From assembly GCF_001866055.1 (NCBI RefSeq), contig NZ_MLQS01000017.1, positions 252,898 to 316,897 on the forward strand: 64,000 nt of DNA, read 5' to 3'. Below, one piece after another: positions 1 through 8,517 of the stretch. The stretch comes from Anaerobacillus alkalidiazotrophicus. Its GTDB lineage: Bacteria; Bacillota; Bacilli; Bacillales_H; Anaerobacillaceae. Position 1 is the stretch's first letter. Every line of letters starts with the position of its first letter. The position numbers and the translations under genes are program-made. The notes under the pieces are model-generated. The model searched no databases and was not told the origin of the DNA. It saw only the letters and a program-made list of their open reading frames with translations.

Positions 1-146
1 GCTTACAGCGACGTTTCAGAATTGGCTTCAATCGTGCAGCGCGCCTTATTGATATGATGGAATCTAGAGGGATCATCTCTGAAGCAATGGGTTCGAAACC
101 TCGAAACGTCCTTATTTCCGAAGAGGAATTACATGATAGGATTTAA
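1..146 (+). CDS. sftA: DNA translocase SftA/SpoIIIE-FtsK family, C-terminal end only
   Basis: Only the last 47 codons lie in the window, reading in frame from base 3 to the TAA at 144-146. The peptide ([20 protein letters not shown] followed by a basic patch and an acidic tail) is the winged-helix gamma domain that ends FtsK/SpoIIIE/SftA DNA pumps and reads polar KOPS/SRS-type sequences. In B. subtilis sftA is the neighbour of murC, and murC follows here after three genes, so SftA (chromosome clearance from the closing septum) is more likely than SpoIIIE. The paralogue assignment rests on context because the motor domain is outside the window. Confidence 0.75.
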   Translation, partial: LQRRFRIGFNRAARLIDMMESRGIISEAMGSKPRNVLISEEELHDRI

Positions 147-221
147 GAAGATAATGTGCAGAGTTTAACAATATTGTAAAATAAGATAAATAAAATTACG
201 TAAATATAAGGTATTATATAA

Positions 222-340
222 GTGAATTTCATAATTTCATTAATTGAGCGATAGAAAACTATATCTAGTTGGAAACGTACCGATCGAACTCTATATAGTT
301 TCTCGATCTCCTGATATCAGTATTATGAAATTCATTAATA
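222..340. repeat. Family A near-palindromic repeat, copy A1
   Basis: About 118 bp. The outer arms TGAATTTCATAAT (223-235) and ATTATGAAATTCA (322-334) are perfect inverted repeats. An inner arm pair, with ACTATAT on the left and ATATAGT on the right, continues the fold towards a loop near 275. The same right arm recurs at 19943-19960. It occupies most of the 439-base gap between sftA and the next gene. Apart from this element I see only AT-rich sequence there that must hold the promoter of the next gene. Confidence 0.65.
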
Positions 341-585
341 TATAAAATAAGTGAAAAAACTAGAATCAAATTTAAGTTTTGTATAAAATTAGGGTTAATA
401 AGAGAACATCTTCTGTTTAAATTTTTCTTGTTTTCTCTTAAAAGGTTTTATATGATTAATATGTTCTTGTTTTTGGAAAAAATTGAATAAGGGATGAAAG
501 AAAGTGAGAAAAACATGGTTTTTACTTTAAGTTTTTCTGTAATATGACTCTAGCTATACCATACTTTCTATAAGGAGTGGTCACG

Positions 586-777
586 ATGCAAGAGATTCAA
601 TTATCAAGCTTAGTAAAATCAATTTCTCCTCAATGGCTTTCCTTATTGACGGAAGATGAATTAAGCATGCTTATCGTTCTAAAGCACGGATTTGCCAATT
701 TGAATGAAGGCGATGTTAAAGAAATTATTGAAGCAGCAATACTTGAGCAACATAAAGGAATTGCATATCTTCACTAA
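586..777 (+). CDS. Small helical protein of unknown function (63 aa)
   Basis: I do not recognise this protein. The ATG at 586 has a strong AAGGAG at 572-577 placed 8 bases upstream; the longer GTG start at 577 lies inside that ribosome binding site and is rejected. The 63 residues are mostly hydrophobic-acidic and look helical (SPQWLSLLTEDELSMLIVLK near the middle), with no signal peptide, membrane segment or cysteine. It stands alone between the sftA end and a phosphoribosyltransferase gene, with a hairpin right after the stop. Codon use and ribosome binding site support a real, expressed soluble protein. Confidence 0.65.
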   Translation: MQEIQLSSLVKSISPQWLSLLTEDELSMLIVLKHGFANLNEGDVKEIIEAAILEQHKGIAYLH

Positions 778-786
778 TCGTTAACC

Positions 787-823
787 TTGCCCGTGACAGG
801 ATAAATTTGTCCATCACGGGCAA
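787..823 (+). terminator. Hairpin after the 63-aa gene
   Basis: TTGCCCGTGA pairs perfectly with TCACGGGCAA around a 17-base loop. There is no real T-run after it (CTAATAATAA follows), so it may be a weak terminator or an RNA structure in the leader of the next gene rather than a standard intrinsic terminator. Confidence 0.5.
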
Positions 824-863
824 TCTAATAATAAATGACACCGTATAAACCAAGGGGTAAATT

Positions 864-1961
864 ATGAAAGAGATAAGACTAAAATTAGAAGGTAAAATTA
901 AAAGATTAACGAACCAAACATTTAAATTTGATGAACGTGTGAAAGAAGGTTGGTTTTCTGCAGTTTATTTTTTGAAAACTCGTGAAATTGTTGAGCGCTA
1001 CAAAAAAGATAACCATGTAACAATGCAATTTTTCCAAAAAACTGATGCTGTCCTTTGTGGAACTGATGAGGTTATTGCACTTGTTAAAACATTTGCTAGA
1101 AATGTAGACGAGCTCGAAATACATTCATTAAAGGATGGTGACAAGATAAAACCATTCGAAACAGTATTAACAATTTCAGGTCCTTACCAAAATTTCGGTT
1201 ATTTAGAAGGAGTCATTGACGGAATTTTAGCGAGACGTACATCTGTTGCTACGAATGTATATAATGTGGTGAAATCAGCGAGTCTCTCTGGTAAGAAAAA
1301 GCCTGTTATTTTTATGGGAGATCGTGACGACCACTTTACACAACAATCAGGAGATGGATATGCTGCTTACATAGGAGGTTCAATTGCCCAGGCTACACAT
1401 GCTATGAATGAGTGGTGGGGAAAACAAGGAATGGGTACAATGCCACATGCACTTATTCAATTATTTGAAGGTGATGTAGTTGAAGCAACTCGCGCTTACC
1501 ACGAAACTTTCCCTGATGACGACTTAATGGCACTTGTTGATTATAATAACGATGTAATCACTGATTCCTTAAAGGTTGCTAGAGAGTTTGGCGAATTGTT
1601 AAAAGGGGTTCGTATAGATACATCTAAAACTATGGTTGATCAGTACTTTTTTAGAAATCCTGATGTATTAGGCTCTTTTGATCCACGTGGGGCCAATCCA
1701 GAATTAATTTTTGCTTTACGCAAAGCTTTAGACGACGAAGGTTTCAATCACGTAAAGATTGTTGGTTCGGGAGGCTTTGATGCAAAACGTATTGAAGAAT
1801 ACGAAAAAAGAGGAGTTCCTGTTGATATTTATGGTGTTGGAAGTAGTTTGCTTAAAATACATATTGGATTTACTGGAGACAATGTATTATTGAATGGAAA
1901 ACATCAAGCAAAAACAGGTCGTATATTCCGACCAAACCCTCGTCTTGAAAGAGTTGATTAA
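864..1961 (+). CDS. Nicotinate phosphoribosyltransferase family protein
   Basis: The 365-residue product belongs to the nicotinate/nicotinamide/quinolinate phosphoribosyltransferase superfamily, which joins a pyridine base to PRPP in NAD salvage. It is the short type, against about 490 residues for the B. subtilis PncB. Visible family features are the helix with GYLEGVIDGILARRTSVATN (about residues 112-131), GTMPHA (about 191-196), RIDTSK (about 250) and the late glycine-rich GVGSSL (about 326) expected for the phosphate site. AAGGGG precedes the ATG by 6 bases. A terminator follows, so it is probably a single-gene unit. The exact base used cannot be settled from sequence alone. Confidence 0.85.
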   Translation: MKEIRLKLEGKIKRLTNQTFKFDERVKEGWFSAVYFLKTREIVERYKKDNHVTMQFFQKTDAVLCGTDEVIALVKTFARNVDELEIHSLKDGDKIKPFETVLTISGPYQNFGYLEGVIDGILARRTSVATNVYNVVKSASLSGKKKPVIFMGDRDDHFTQQSGDGYAAYIGGSIAQATHAMNEWWGKQGMGTMPHALIQLFEGDVVEATRAYHETFPDDDLMALVDYNNDVITDSLKVAREFGELLKGVRIDTSKTMVDQYFFRNPDVLGSFDPRGANPELIFALRKALDDEGFNHVKIVGSGGFDAKRIEEYEKRGVPVDIYGVGSSLLKIHIGFTGDNVLLNGKHQAKTGRIFRPNPRLERVD

Positions 1962-1966
1962 AATTA

Positions 1967-2003
1967 ACACACAAGCTTCTGAATAAGGGCTTGTGTGTTT
2001 TCT
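1967..2003 (+). terminator. Intrinsic terminator after the phosphoribosyltransferase gene
   Basis: ACACACAAGC pairs with GCTTGTGTGT, followed by a T-rich tail. Confidence 0.8.
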
Positions 2004-2060
2004 ATTTTGATTATTGATTGTAAAATATAAATTAATGAATAATTCACGAGGTAATCTAAT

Positions 2061-3137
2061 ATGGAAATAATAGATTTATTAATTTCACTACCTATTTGGG
2101 TTGATGTCGGTATCTCCTTTTTAATTTTTATGTTTTTTTTATTGCTTAGGAAACTCTTTACGAAATATGTTTATAAGTTGATTATAAAAGTAGCTAAAAA
2201 ATCACCTAGTGATTTCTTTATAAATTTATTTATGGCATTTGAAAAACCGCTAGGATGGTTTTTTGTATTAATTGGTCTTTATATTGCTATTATTAATTTA
2301 CCTTATATTCATGGCTTTGAAGAGCAAATTATAAAAATATATCGTACATTGTTGATCGTTTTAATTACATCAGGTTTATATAATTTAGCAGCTACTTCGT
2401 CACCGATATTTGAAAAAGTTAGCGAAAAATTACACATTGAGGTAGATCGTATATTAATTCCTATACTTTCAAAGATTTTGCGCTTTTTTATTGTAGCACT
2501 AAGTTTAAGCGTAATAGCTCAAGAGTGGGGGTTCGATATTAATGGTTTTGTGGCGGGTTTAGGTCTTGGCGGTCTAGCAATTGCTTTTGCTGCCCAAGAA
2601 ACAGTAGAGAATTTCTTTGGTGGTATAGTCATTATGACAGAAAAACCTTTTACGAAAGGGGATTGGATTAAAACCTCTATTGTAGAAGGAACAGTTGAGG
2701 AAATTAACTTTCGAAGTACTAAAATTAGGGTGTTTCGACAAGCGTTAGTAACTGTGCCGAACTCATCACTTGCAAATGAAGCAATTCTAAATTGGTCGCG
2801 AATGGGTAAAAGACAAATATCGTTTCATTTAGGGTTGAAGCTTAACACCCCAAAGTGGAAATTGGAAAAATGCATGAATGAAATCGAAAAGATTTTAAGA
2901 AATCATGATGATGTTCATCAAGAAACAATTTTCGTTCATTTTGAAGGTTTCAGTGAAAGTAGTTTAGACATATTTTTGTACTTTTTTACTAAATCAACTG
3001 TTTGGGGAGAATATTTAGAGGTAAAACAATCCATTAATTTTAAGATCTTAGAAATACTTCAAAGAGAAGGGGTAACAGTTGCGTTTCCATCTAGAAGTTT
3101 TTACATTGAATCAAATTTTCTTGATAATCAACAATAG
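2061..3137 (+). CDS. MscS-family mechanosensitive channel
   Basis: The 358-residue integral membrane protein should gate ion release on hypo-osmotic shock. Hydrophobic segments lie near residues 10-30, 63-83, 95-113 and 130-155. The pore helix at about 162-190 carries the typical small-residue pattern GLGLGGLAIAFAAQE then NFFGG. After it come the beta domain (GDWI...G.VEEI.FRSTKIR) and the alpha/beta C-terminal vestibule. It starts at an ATG behind GAGG and stands alone between two terminator- or promoter-like gaps. The family is certain; whether it resembles YkuT/YhdY or another MscS paralogue is not resolved. Confidence 0.9.
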   Translation: MEIIDLLISLPIWVDVGISFLIFMFFLLLRKLFTKYVYKLIIKVAKKSPSDFFINLFMAFEKPLGWFFVLIGLYIAIINLPYIHGFEEQIIKIYRTLLIVLITSGLYNLAATSSPIFEKVSEKLHIEVDRILIPILSKILRFFIVALSLSVIAQEWGFDINGFVAGLGLGGLAIAFAAQETVENFFGGIVIMTEKPFTKGDWIKTSIVEGTVEEINFRSTKIRVFRQALVTVPNSSLANEAILNWSRMGKRQISFHLGLKLNTPKWKLEKCMNEIEKILRNHDDVHQETIFVHFEGFSESSLDIFLYFFTKSTVWGEYLEVKQSINFKILEILQREGVTVAFPSRSFYIESNFLDNQQ

Positions 3138-3463
3138 AATATTCTTTAACTATTAGGTACACATGTAGGCCTGAAAGTATAAATGAATTTATAAAGCAGT
3201 GGTTAAAATAATAATATAAGCATTTTATTTTAATTTATATAATAAACTTATTAACATGTATTTGTTTAAAGAAAATATGTTCATGGTTATAATACATAAT
3301 TTCTGTTATAATAATTCAGAATGTATTCAAAAAAACATTTATACATATTAGACATATACTTAAATTGAGGTTTATTAATTATTACAAATATATTTGCTTT
3401 TTAATAAAGTTTGGATGCATATCAAAATGAATAGGTTATTACGGAAGTGTGGAGGTCCAAAGT
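3138..3463. other. Gene-free AT-rich gap before murC
   Basis: About 326 bases, very AT-rich. Two closely spaced TATAAT sequences (near 3287 and 3307) could serve as -10 boxes for murC, but no convincing -35 box is seen. No repeat family, hairpin terminator or ORF is recognised here. Confidence 0.4.
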
Positions 3464-4759
3464 ATGACAGTCTACCATTTTATTGGAATTAAAGGCTCTG
3501 GAATGAGTGCTCTTGCTCAAGTATTACATGACATGAAGTATGAAGTACAAGGTTCAGATGTTGATAAAAAATTTTTTACTCAAATACCATTAGAGAAAAA
3601 GGGAATTAAAATATTACCTTTTGATAAAGGGAATATTCAAATGGGGCAAACGATCATTGCTTCACCCGCTTATAATGAGGAAAATGAAGAAATTTCAGAG
3701 GCAATACAAAAATCAATCGATGTTCATAAATATCCACTGTTTTTAGGACAATTTATTCAAAAGTTTACGAGTGTTGCTGTTACAGGCTCTCATGGTAAAA
3801 CATCTACAACAGGATTATTATCACATGTATTAGGAGCTGCAAAGCCGACCTCATACTTAATTGGAGATGGTACTGGTAAAGGTGAAGAAAATAGCGAGTA
3901 TTTTGTATTCGAAGCATGTGAGTACCGTAGGCATTTTCTCAACTATAAGCCTGATTATGCAATCATGACAAATATTGATTTTGATCATCCTGATTACTTT
4001 TCTGATGTGAAAGATGTTTTTAATGCTTTTCAAGAAATGGCGATGCAAGTAAAAAAAGGAATTATTGCTTGTGGTGATGATGAGCATTTACAGAGTATTC
4101 ATGCGAATGTTCCGATAGTATTTTATGGCCTTGAAGACCATAACGATTTTCAAGGTACGAATATAAAAGCTACTCCTGAAGGGACAAAATTTGACGTGTT
4201 TGTTCGTGATACATTTTACGGTACTTTCATAATACCGGGCTATGGTGCGCATAATGTTAAAAATGCTTTAGCTGTCATTGCCATATGTGATTATGAAGGT
4301 GTATCTATTGAAATAATTTCAGAACAACTCCGAACATTCCCAGGGGTGAAACGTCGTTTTAGTGAAAAAAGAATAGGGGAGCAAGTTTTAATTGACGATT
4401 ATGCTCATCACCCAACTGAAATTTCTGCAACAATAGAAGCTACAAAGCAAAAATATTCTGACAGAGAAGTAGTAGCCATTTTTCAACCACATACCTTTAC
4501 TAGAACCAAAACTTTTCTAGATGATTTTGCTAAAAGTTTAAGTAAAGCTGACCAAGTTTATTTATGTGATATTTTTGCTTCAGCAAGGGAAAATGTTGGA
4601 ACCTTAACAATTCAAGATCTCCAAAAGCTGATTCCTAATTCTAAACTAATTAAAGAAGATGAGATGGACCAACTTAAACAGCATTGTACAGGTGTTTTGT
4701 TGTTTATGGGAGCTGGAGATATTCAAAAATTCCAACAAGCATATGAGAATATAATTTAA
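3464..4759 (+). CDS. murC: UDP-N-acetylmuramate--L-alanine ligase
   Basis: This cytoplasmic Mur ligase adds L-alanine to UDP-MurNAc, the first amino acid of the peptidoglycan stem. The N-terminal Rossmann segment begins [14 protein letters not shown]. The ATP-binding loop [10 protein letters not shown] follows at about residue 108, then the Mur central domain and a C-terminal domain with [10 protein letters not shown]. The 431-residue length fits MurC. I chose ATG 3464, because GGAGG at 3451-3455 sits 8 bases before it; a longer reading frame from 3449 would start inside the leader. Position after sftA matches B. subtilis, although three unrelated genes intervene. Transcription is closed by a strong terminator. 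Confidence 0.97.
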   Translation: MTVYHFIGIKGSGMSALAQVLHDMKYEVQGSDVDKKFFTQIPLEKKGIKILPFDKGNIQMGQTIIASPAYNEENEEISEAIQKSIDVHKYPLFLGQFIQKFTSVAVTGSHGKTSTTGLLSHVLGAAKPTSYLIGDGTGKGEENSEYFVFEACEYRRHFLNYKPDYAIMTNIDFDHPDYFSDVKDVFNAFQEMAMQVKKGIIACGDDEHLQSIHANVPIVFYGLEDHNDFQGTNIKATPEGTKFDVFVRDTFYGTFIIPGYGAHNVKNALAVIAICDYEGVSIEIISEQLRTFPGVKRRFSEKRIGEQVLIDDYAHHPTEISATIEATKQKYSDREVVAIFQPHTFTRTKTFLDDFAKSLSKADQVYLCDIFASARENVGTLTIQDLQKLIPNSKLIKEDEMDQLKQHCTGVLLFMGAGDIQKFQQAYENII

Positions 4760-4768
4760 ACAACTCAA

Positions 4769-4812
4769 TGAACAAAACGCAAAGAATAGTAGTTCTTTGC
4801 GTTTTGTTCATT
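4769..4812 (+). terminator. murC terminator
   Basis: TGAACAAAACGCAAAGAA pairs with TTCTTTGCGTTTTGTTCA, an 18-bp stem with a T-rich tail. The A-rich left flank may allow it to work in both directions for the convergent aminopeptidase gene. Confidence 0.85.
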
Positions 4813-4860
4813 TTCATGTAGATTAAATAAATGATGATAGTCACTCTGAATACCTATTTT

Positions 4861-5073
4861 ATCTTACTCTTAATGGGTAGTAAGACCCCCACCTCAAAAC
4901 TAAAGAAAATCGAGAAGTTTAGGTGGGGGATAAACTGCCCCTAAAGGTCCGATATAGAATAACTTTCATCAGAGAAAGCTGATGATTAGTTATTCTTATG
5001 CCCGTGGTATAAGTTGAACTAACAATCAGTGGGGGATGAAGGAAAACCCCCACTGATTGAAGTTCAGCTTTAT
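4861..5073 (+). repeat. Family B multi-hairpin element, long copy B1
   Basis: Near-complete copy. Hairpin 1 pairs ACCCCCACCT with AGGTGGGGG and is followed by the conserved ACTGCCCCTAAAGGTCCGAT. Hairpin 2 pairs AGAATAACTTTCATCAG with a CTGATGATTAGTTATTCT arm. Hairpin 3 pairs AATCAGTGGGGG with CCCCCACTGATT inside GTTGAACT/AGTTCAGC. It lies in the convergent space between murC and the M29 aminopeptidase. Confidence 0.75.
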
Positions 5074-5116
5074 TAGAAATGGATAATTATTTTAATTAAT
5101 TATTTTTTTACTATGA

Positions 5117-5231
5117 GTGAAGTTCTTAATTACCAAAAATGAGTCACATAACCCTATAACTAGTTACGAATGTTTCAACGAAACTAGTTATAGCATCTTA
5201 GTGGCGAAAATAATGAATGATGAAATTCTTT
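5117..5231. repeat. Family A near-palindromic repeat, copy A3
   Basis: Contains the central inverted repeat CTATAACTAGTT / AACTAGTTATAG and outer arms related to TGAA-TTC. It is most like copy A4 at 21319-21428, with which it shares AATTACCAAAAAT near the left end. It lies between B1 and the aminopeptidase stop codon. Confidence 0.6.
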
Positions 5232-5267
5232 AACCTACAAGTTCTAGTTAGATGAATCTCACTCCTA

Positions 5268-6383
5268 TTATTTTAGGTTTTCTGGGTTTAATGGATATAA
5301 TTCTTCAATGACGAAACGTCCGTCCTTACGGATTAACACACCATCAAAGTACATCTCACCACCACCATATTCTGGGCGTTGAATATGAACGATGTCCCAA
5401 TGAATAGATGAATGATTTCCATTAAAAGCATCGTCATAACATTGCCCTGGTGTAAAGTGGAAGCTGCCGTCAATTTTTTCATCAAATAAAATGTCTTTCA
5501 TTGGATGCTGTATGTAAGGGTTGACTCCAATCGCAAATTCACCAATGTAACGAGCGCCTTCATCTGTATTAAAAATATTGTTGATGCGATCTGAAGCGTT
5601 TGCTGTTGCCTCGATAATCTTTCCGTCTTTAAATGTCAATTTAATATTTTCAAATGTAAAGCCTTGATAAGGAGAAGGGGTATTATATGATATAGTTCCG
5701 TTAACGGAATCTTTAACAGGTGCAGTATATACTTCACCATCAGGAATATTCATTTCTCCTGCACATTTGACAGTTGGGATATCTTTGATAGAAAAAGTTA
5801 GATCAGTTCCATCTCCAGTAATTCGTACTTTATCTGTCTTATTCATCAAATCTACTAAAGAATCCATCGCTTGACTCATTTTGCCATAATCTAAATTACA
5901 AACGTCGAAATAAAAATTTTCAAAGGCTTCTGTACTTAGTCCAGCTAATTGCGCCATAGAGGCACTTGGATAGCGAAGCACAACCCATTTCGTTTTCGGA
6001 ACACGTATTTCTCTATGTACTTTTTTCCCTACCGTTTTCCCATGCAATGCCATTTTCTCTGAAGGAATGTCAGATAACTCACTTATGTTATCTCCAGCAC
6101 GTAAACCTATGTAGGCATTCATATTTTTCATAACGTTTGCTTCAAAATCAGCCATCATGTTCATTTGTTTTTCATTTGCATGAAGTAATAAACTACGGTC
6201 TATCTGGTGATCTTTAAGAGAAACAAAGGGATTTCCACCCGCTTTGTATGCTTCTTCAACTAATGCTTTTACAAGTTCTTTTTGTATGCCGAAATTTTCA
6301 ATTAAGACACTTTCTCCTTTTTGTAGCCTTACCGAATAATTTATTAAATTTCTCGCTAAAGTTTGAATACGTGGATCTCTCAT
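5268..6383 (-). CDS. M29-family metallo-aminopeptidase (AmpS/PepS/AmpT type)
   Basis: The 371-residue protein matches the thermophilic aminopeptidase family M29: N-terminal domain with LINYSVRLQKGESVLIEN, a middle part with RVTGDGTDLTFSI-like substrate strand (VRITGDGTDLTFSIKD), and a metal-site C-terminal half ending HIQRPEYGGGEMYFDG. It removes N-terminal residues from peptides in the cytoplasm. The ATG at 6383 has AAGGAGG upstream. It is slightly shorter than B. subtilis AmpS (about 410). It converges with murC across a repeat-filled gap. Confidence 0.88.
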   Translation of the reverse strand: MRDPRIQTLARNLINYSVRLQKGESVLIENFGIQKELVKALVEEAYKAGGNPFVSLKDHQIDRSLLLHANEKQMNMMADFEANVMKNMNAYIGLRAGDNISELSDIPSEKMALHGKTVGKKVHREIRVPKTKWVVLRYPSASMAQLAGLSTEAFENFYFDVCNLDYGKMSQAMDSLVDLMNKTDKVRITGDGTDLTFSIKDIPTVKCAGEMNIPDGEVYTAPVKDSVNGTISYNTPSPYQGFTFENIKLTFKDGKIIEATANASDRINNIFNTDEGARYIGEFAIGVNPYIQHPMKDILFDEKIDGSFHFTPGQCYDDAFNGNHSSIHWDIVHIQRPEYGGGEMYFDGVLIRKDGRFVIEELYPLNPENLK

Positions 6384-6535
6384 TTACGTAAATACCTCCT
6401 TTTGTATCTAAAAATAGTTTACCCTTATAACATCTTTTCGTCTATTTTCAATTACCTTTTTTCACGTTAGAAAGTTTAAAGTTGCGGATTATGATAGTAA
6501 CGTAGAACTTTTTAATTTCAGGGTAAGAAAGCATT

Positions 6536-6740
6536 TCTAACTTGGAAACTGTCTAGCGCAAGCAGCCTTGTAGCTCGGTCACTTCAGGCAAGTAACTTAC
6601 TTCAATTACTTCTTGAAATCCCCCGTTCATTAGCTTCATGCAGCTTTGCTCCTGCGATTACTCGTCGCACGGAAAACAATTGCTGCTGCGATTACTCGTC
6701 GCAGAAAACACTGCTTCGAGGAAGCTTACTACGAAGCATA
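6536..6740. repeat. Family C repeat, copy C1
   Basis: Begins CTAACTTGGAAACTGTCTAGCGC and runs to CTTCGAGGAAGCTTACTACG. It contains an internal repeat of CTGCGATTACTCGTCGCA (two copies around 6650 and 6690). It shares almost all of its length with the first half of C2 (37725-38090) and with C4 (61515-61765), but lacks the closing GCTTGCGCTTTTCT end. It fills most of the 600-base gap before ytxG; short ORFs inside it are not genes. Confidence 0.75.
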
Positions 6741-7001
6741 AAAAATAGTAACACTGTAGTAAATATTTTTGTGAAAATTGAGTCGAGTTTAGGATGCAAA
6801 TTATTGATTTTCCTAAAACACTTAGTTTTTTTGAGAGGAAAAGTAGATGTTTTGTAGAATAAGTAAAGAAATGCTAGTATATAGAAAGTCAAATAAAACT
6901 AATACTAGGCAAGTGTATACCATTACTACGTTTAGGATATTTTGTAAAGGGTATAGGTTTTATAAGATAATAGATAAGAAGAGAGAATGGGGGTGTGTAC
7001 A

Positions 7002-7439
7002 ATGGAATGGATATTGTATTTAAGTATTGCCCTTGTAGCTATAGCTTTTACAGTATTAGTCGTTTTTGTTTCGAAAACATTAAGTACTGTTCAAAAAACT
7101 TTAATGGGCGTTGCTATTACATTGGAACGATTAAATAACCAAATGGAAGGTCTCACGAAGGAAACTACAGAACTAATACATAGAACAAATCAGTTAGCTG
7201 ATGATTTTCAAGAGAAGTCTAAGTCTTTAAATACAGTGTTTGACTCTGTGAAAGATCTCGGCGGATCCATAAGTAGCTTAAATCGTTCCATCCAAAAAGT
7301 GTCTAATTCTGTTTCTAAATCAGTAGATAAGCAATCTGATAATATTGCACAGACAGTTCAATGGGGAAATATGTTGATCGATTTATATGCAAAGTGGAAG
7401 GCGAAAAAGGAAGCAGGACAAAATAAGTCTGAAACTTAA
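7002..7439 (+). CDS. ytxG: DUF948 membrane-anchored protein YtxG
   Basis: About 145 residues: one N-terminal membrane helix (residues 3-23, WILYLSIALVAIAFTVLVVF), then a long amphipathic helical part with coiled-coil character (TVQKTLMGVAITLERLNNQM) and a Lys-rich tail. This is the DUF948 pattern of B. subtilis YtxG, the first gene of the stress-induced ytxGHJ group. I prefer ATG 7002, which follows GGGGGTG by a normal gap and puts the membrane helix at the start; ATG 6987 would add five residues. ytxH starts about 60 bases downstream. The biochemical role is unknown. Confidence 0.85.
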   Translation: MEWILYLSIALVAIAFTVLVVFVSKTLSTVQKTLMGVAITLERLNNQMEGLTKETTELIHRTNQLADDFQEKSKSLNTVFDSVKDLGGSISSLNRSIQKVSNSVSKSVDKQSDNIAQTVQWGNMLIDLYAKWKAKKEAGQNKSET

Positions 7440-7446
7440 TAGAGCG

Positions 7447-7475
7447 ATTTTCCTATATTTTTTTATAGGTGAAAA
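7447..7475 (+). promoter_or_regulatory. Hairpin between ytxG and ytxH
   Basis: ATTTTCCTATA and TATAGGTGAAAAT pair around a run of T. It ends about 17 bases before the ytxH ribosome binding site, so it may lower readthrough or protect one end of a processed mRNA. It is too weak to be a convincing terminator. Confidence 0.35.
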
Positions 7476-7502
7476 TAAAACACTAATAAGGAGGACGAAT
7501 GC

Positions 7503-7982
7503 ATGAGTAACGATAATAACATGAACACGAAAGATTTTTTTATTGGGGCATTAGTTGGAGGATTGGTCGGTGCTGCATCTGCTCTTTTACTGGCTCCTAA
7601 ATCTGGAAAAGAGTTAAGAGAAGATATTAATATCCAAGCACAATCAGCTCGTGATAAAACTAATGAAATCACTCATACGGCATTTGAAAAAGGTACAGAA
7701 TATGCTTCGTTTGCAAAAGAAAAATCTTCAACTCTTGTCAAGGCGGTTTCAGAGCAATCCACACAATTATTAAATCGTGTAAAAGAATTATCAGAAAGCG
7801 TAAAGCGCGATGTTGAGGAAATAAGTCAATCTGCTGACGAATTAACCGAGGATTTAAGAAGTAGTAGTTCAGTAATTGCAGAAACTGTCCGTAATGAAGT
7901 TGCGGAACTTCATGAAGTGGTTGTCCAAGAAGATACAATTAATGATGAGGCCAAAGAAGAGGTCGCACCTACAAAAGCCTAA
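7503..7982 (+). CDS. ytxH: YtxH-like membrane protein
   Basis: The 159-residue product begins with a glycine-zipper membrane segment (FIGALVGGLVGAASALLLAP, about residues 11-30) followed by SGKELREDI, the classic YtxH-family signature. A long, charged helical tail with several Lys/Glu heptads follows, ending in an acidic region. The ATG is preceded by AAGGAGG at 7488-7494. In B. subtilis the ytxGHJ operon is controlled by SigB and SigH; no clear SigB promoter is seen here. A strong terminator follows, so brxC probably has its own promoter. Function unknown. Confidence 0.88.
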   Translation: MSNDNNMNTKDFFIGALVGGLVGAASALLLAPKSGKELREDINIQAQSARDKTNEITHTAFEKGTEYASFAKEKSSTLVKAVSEQSTQLLNRVKELSESVKRDVEEISQSADELTEDLRSSSSVIAETVRNEVAELHEVVVQEDTINDEAKEEVAPTKA

Positions 7983-8013
7983 ATATAATCAAATAGTTAT
8001 TTTGTTTTTTAAT

Positions 8014-8051
8014 AAATGAAGGCTGTCAATGAAACGACAGGCCTTCATTTT
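8014..8051 (+). terminator. ytxH terminator
   Basis: AAATGAAGGCTGTC pairs with GACAGGCCTTCATTTT (one bulged G), with a T tail. Confidence 0.8.
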
Positions 8052-8156
8052 CTAAATATAAAGTAAATGTGTAAGATAATGATACTAAAACTAATGATTT
8101 CGCTACTGATAAGTTATTTGTGAAAATTAGAGTTTTCTAAAAAAGGAGAGTAAGAA

Positions 8157-8483
8157 ATGGCGCTAATTAAGCTTACATCGTTCCAAGAGTTAGATCAATT
8201 ACTACAGGAAAAAAATTCATTAATTTTGTTGAAAAATAGTATCACGTGTCCAATAAGTCATGAAGCACTTCAAGAGTATAATAAATTTGCAACTGAACAA
8301 GAAGAATCGGTTTACTACTTAAATGTTCAAGAAGAAAGAGCTTTTTCAAACGAAGTAGCTGAGAAATTTGCAATTAAACATGAAAGTCCTCAGGTTTTGC
8401 TGTTTAAAAACAAAAATGTTATCTGGCATACTTCCCATTGGAATATTACGTATAAAAACTTGAAAGAGAACACCAATACATAA
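8157..8483 (+). CDS. brxC: Monothiol bacilliredoxin BrxC (YtxJ)
   Basis: 108-residue thioredoxin-fold protein of the YtxJ family. The single active-site cysteine lies in TCPIS (residues 34-38), the motif that defines the monothiol bacilliredoxin BrxC, which removes bacillithiol from oxidised proteins. A second hallmark is the cis-proline-like SPQVLLFKN near residue 80. GGAG lies 9 bases before ATG 8157. It ends in a terminator shared with the convergent FtsA-like gene. The bacillithiol role is known for the B. subtilis protein and inferred here from the motif and gene neighbours. Confidence 0.9.
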   Translation: MALIKLTSFQELDQLLQEKNSLILLKNSITCPISHEALQEYNKFATEQEESVYYLNVQEERAFSNEVAEKFAIKHESPQVLLFKNKNVIWHTSHWNITYKNLKENTNT

Positions 8484-8486
8484 ATA

Positions 8487-8517
8487 AAAAAGCTAGGAAT
8501 TGTCCTAGCTTTTATTA
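8487..8517. terminator. Bidirectional terminator between brxC and the FtsA-like gene
   Basis: AAAAAGCTAGGA pairs with TCCTAGCTTTTA around ATTG. A-rich left and T-rich right flanks suit both strands; the stop codon of the minus-strand gene lies inside the right arm. Confidence 0.85.

Noticed and set aside
4861..5073. Family B considered as a CRISPR-like array or a riboswitch
   Set aside because: Units are not in regular tandem, there are no spacers or cas genes, and most copies lie in convergent gaps or after genes rather than in leaders.
6692..6892. 66-codon minus-strand ORF before ytxG
   Set aside because: Starts inside repeat C1, no ribosome binding site, unremarkable peptide.
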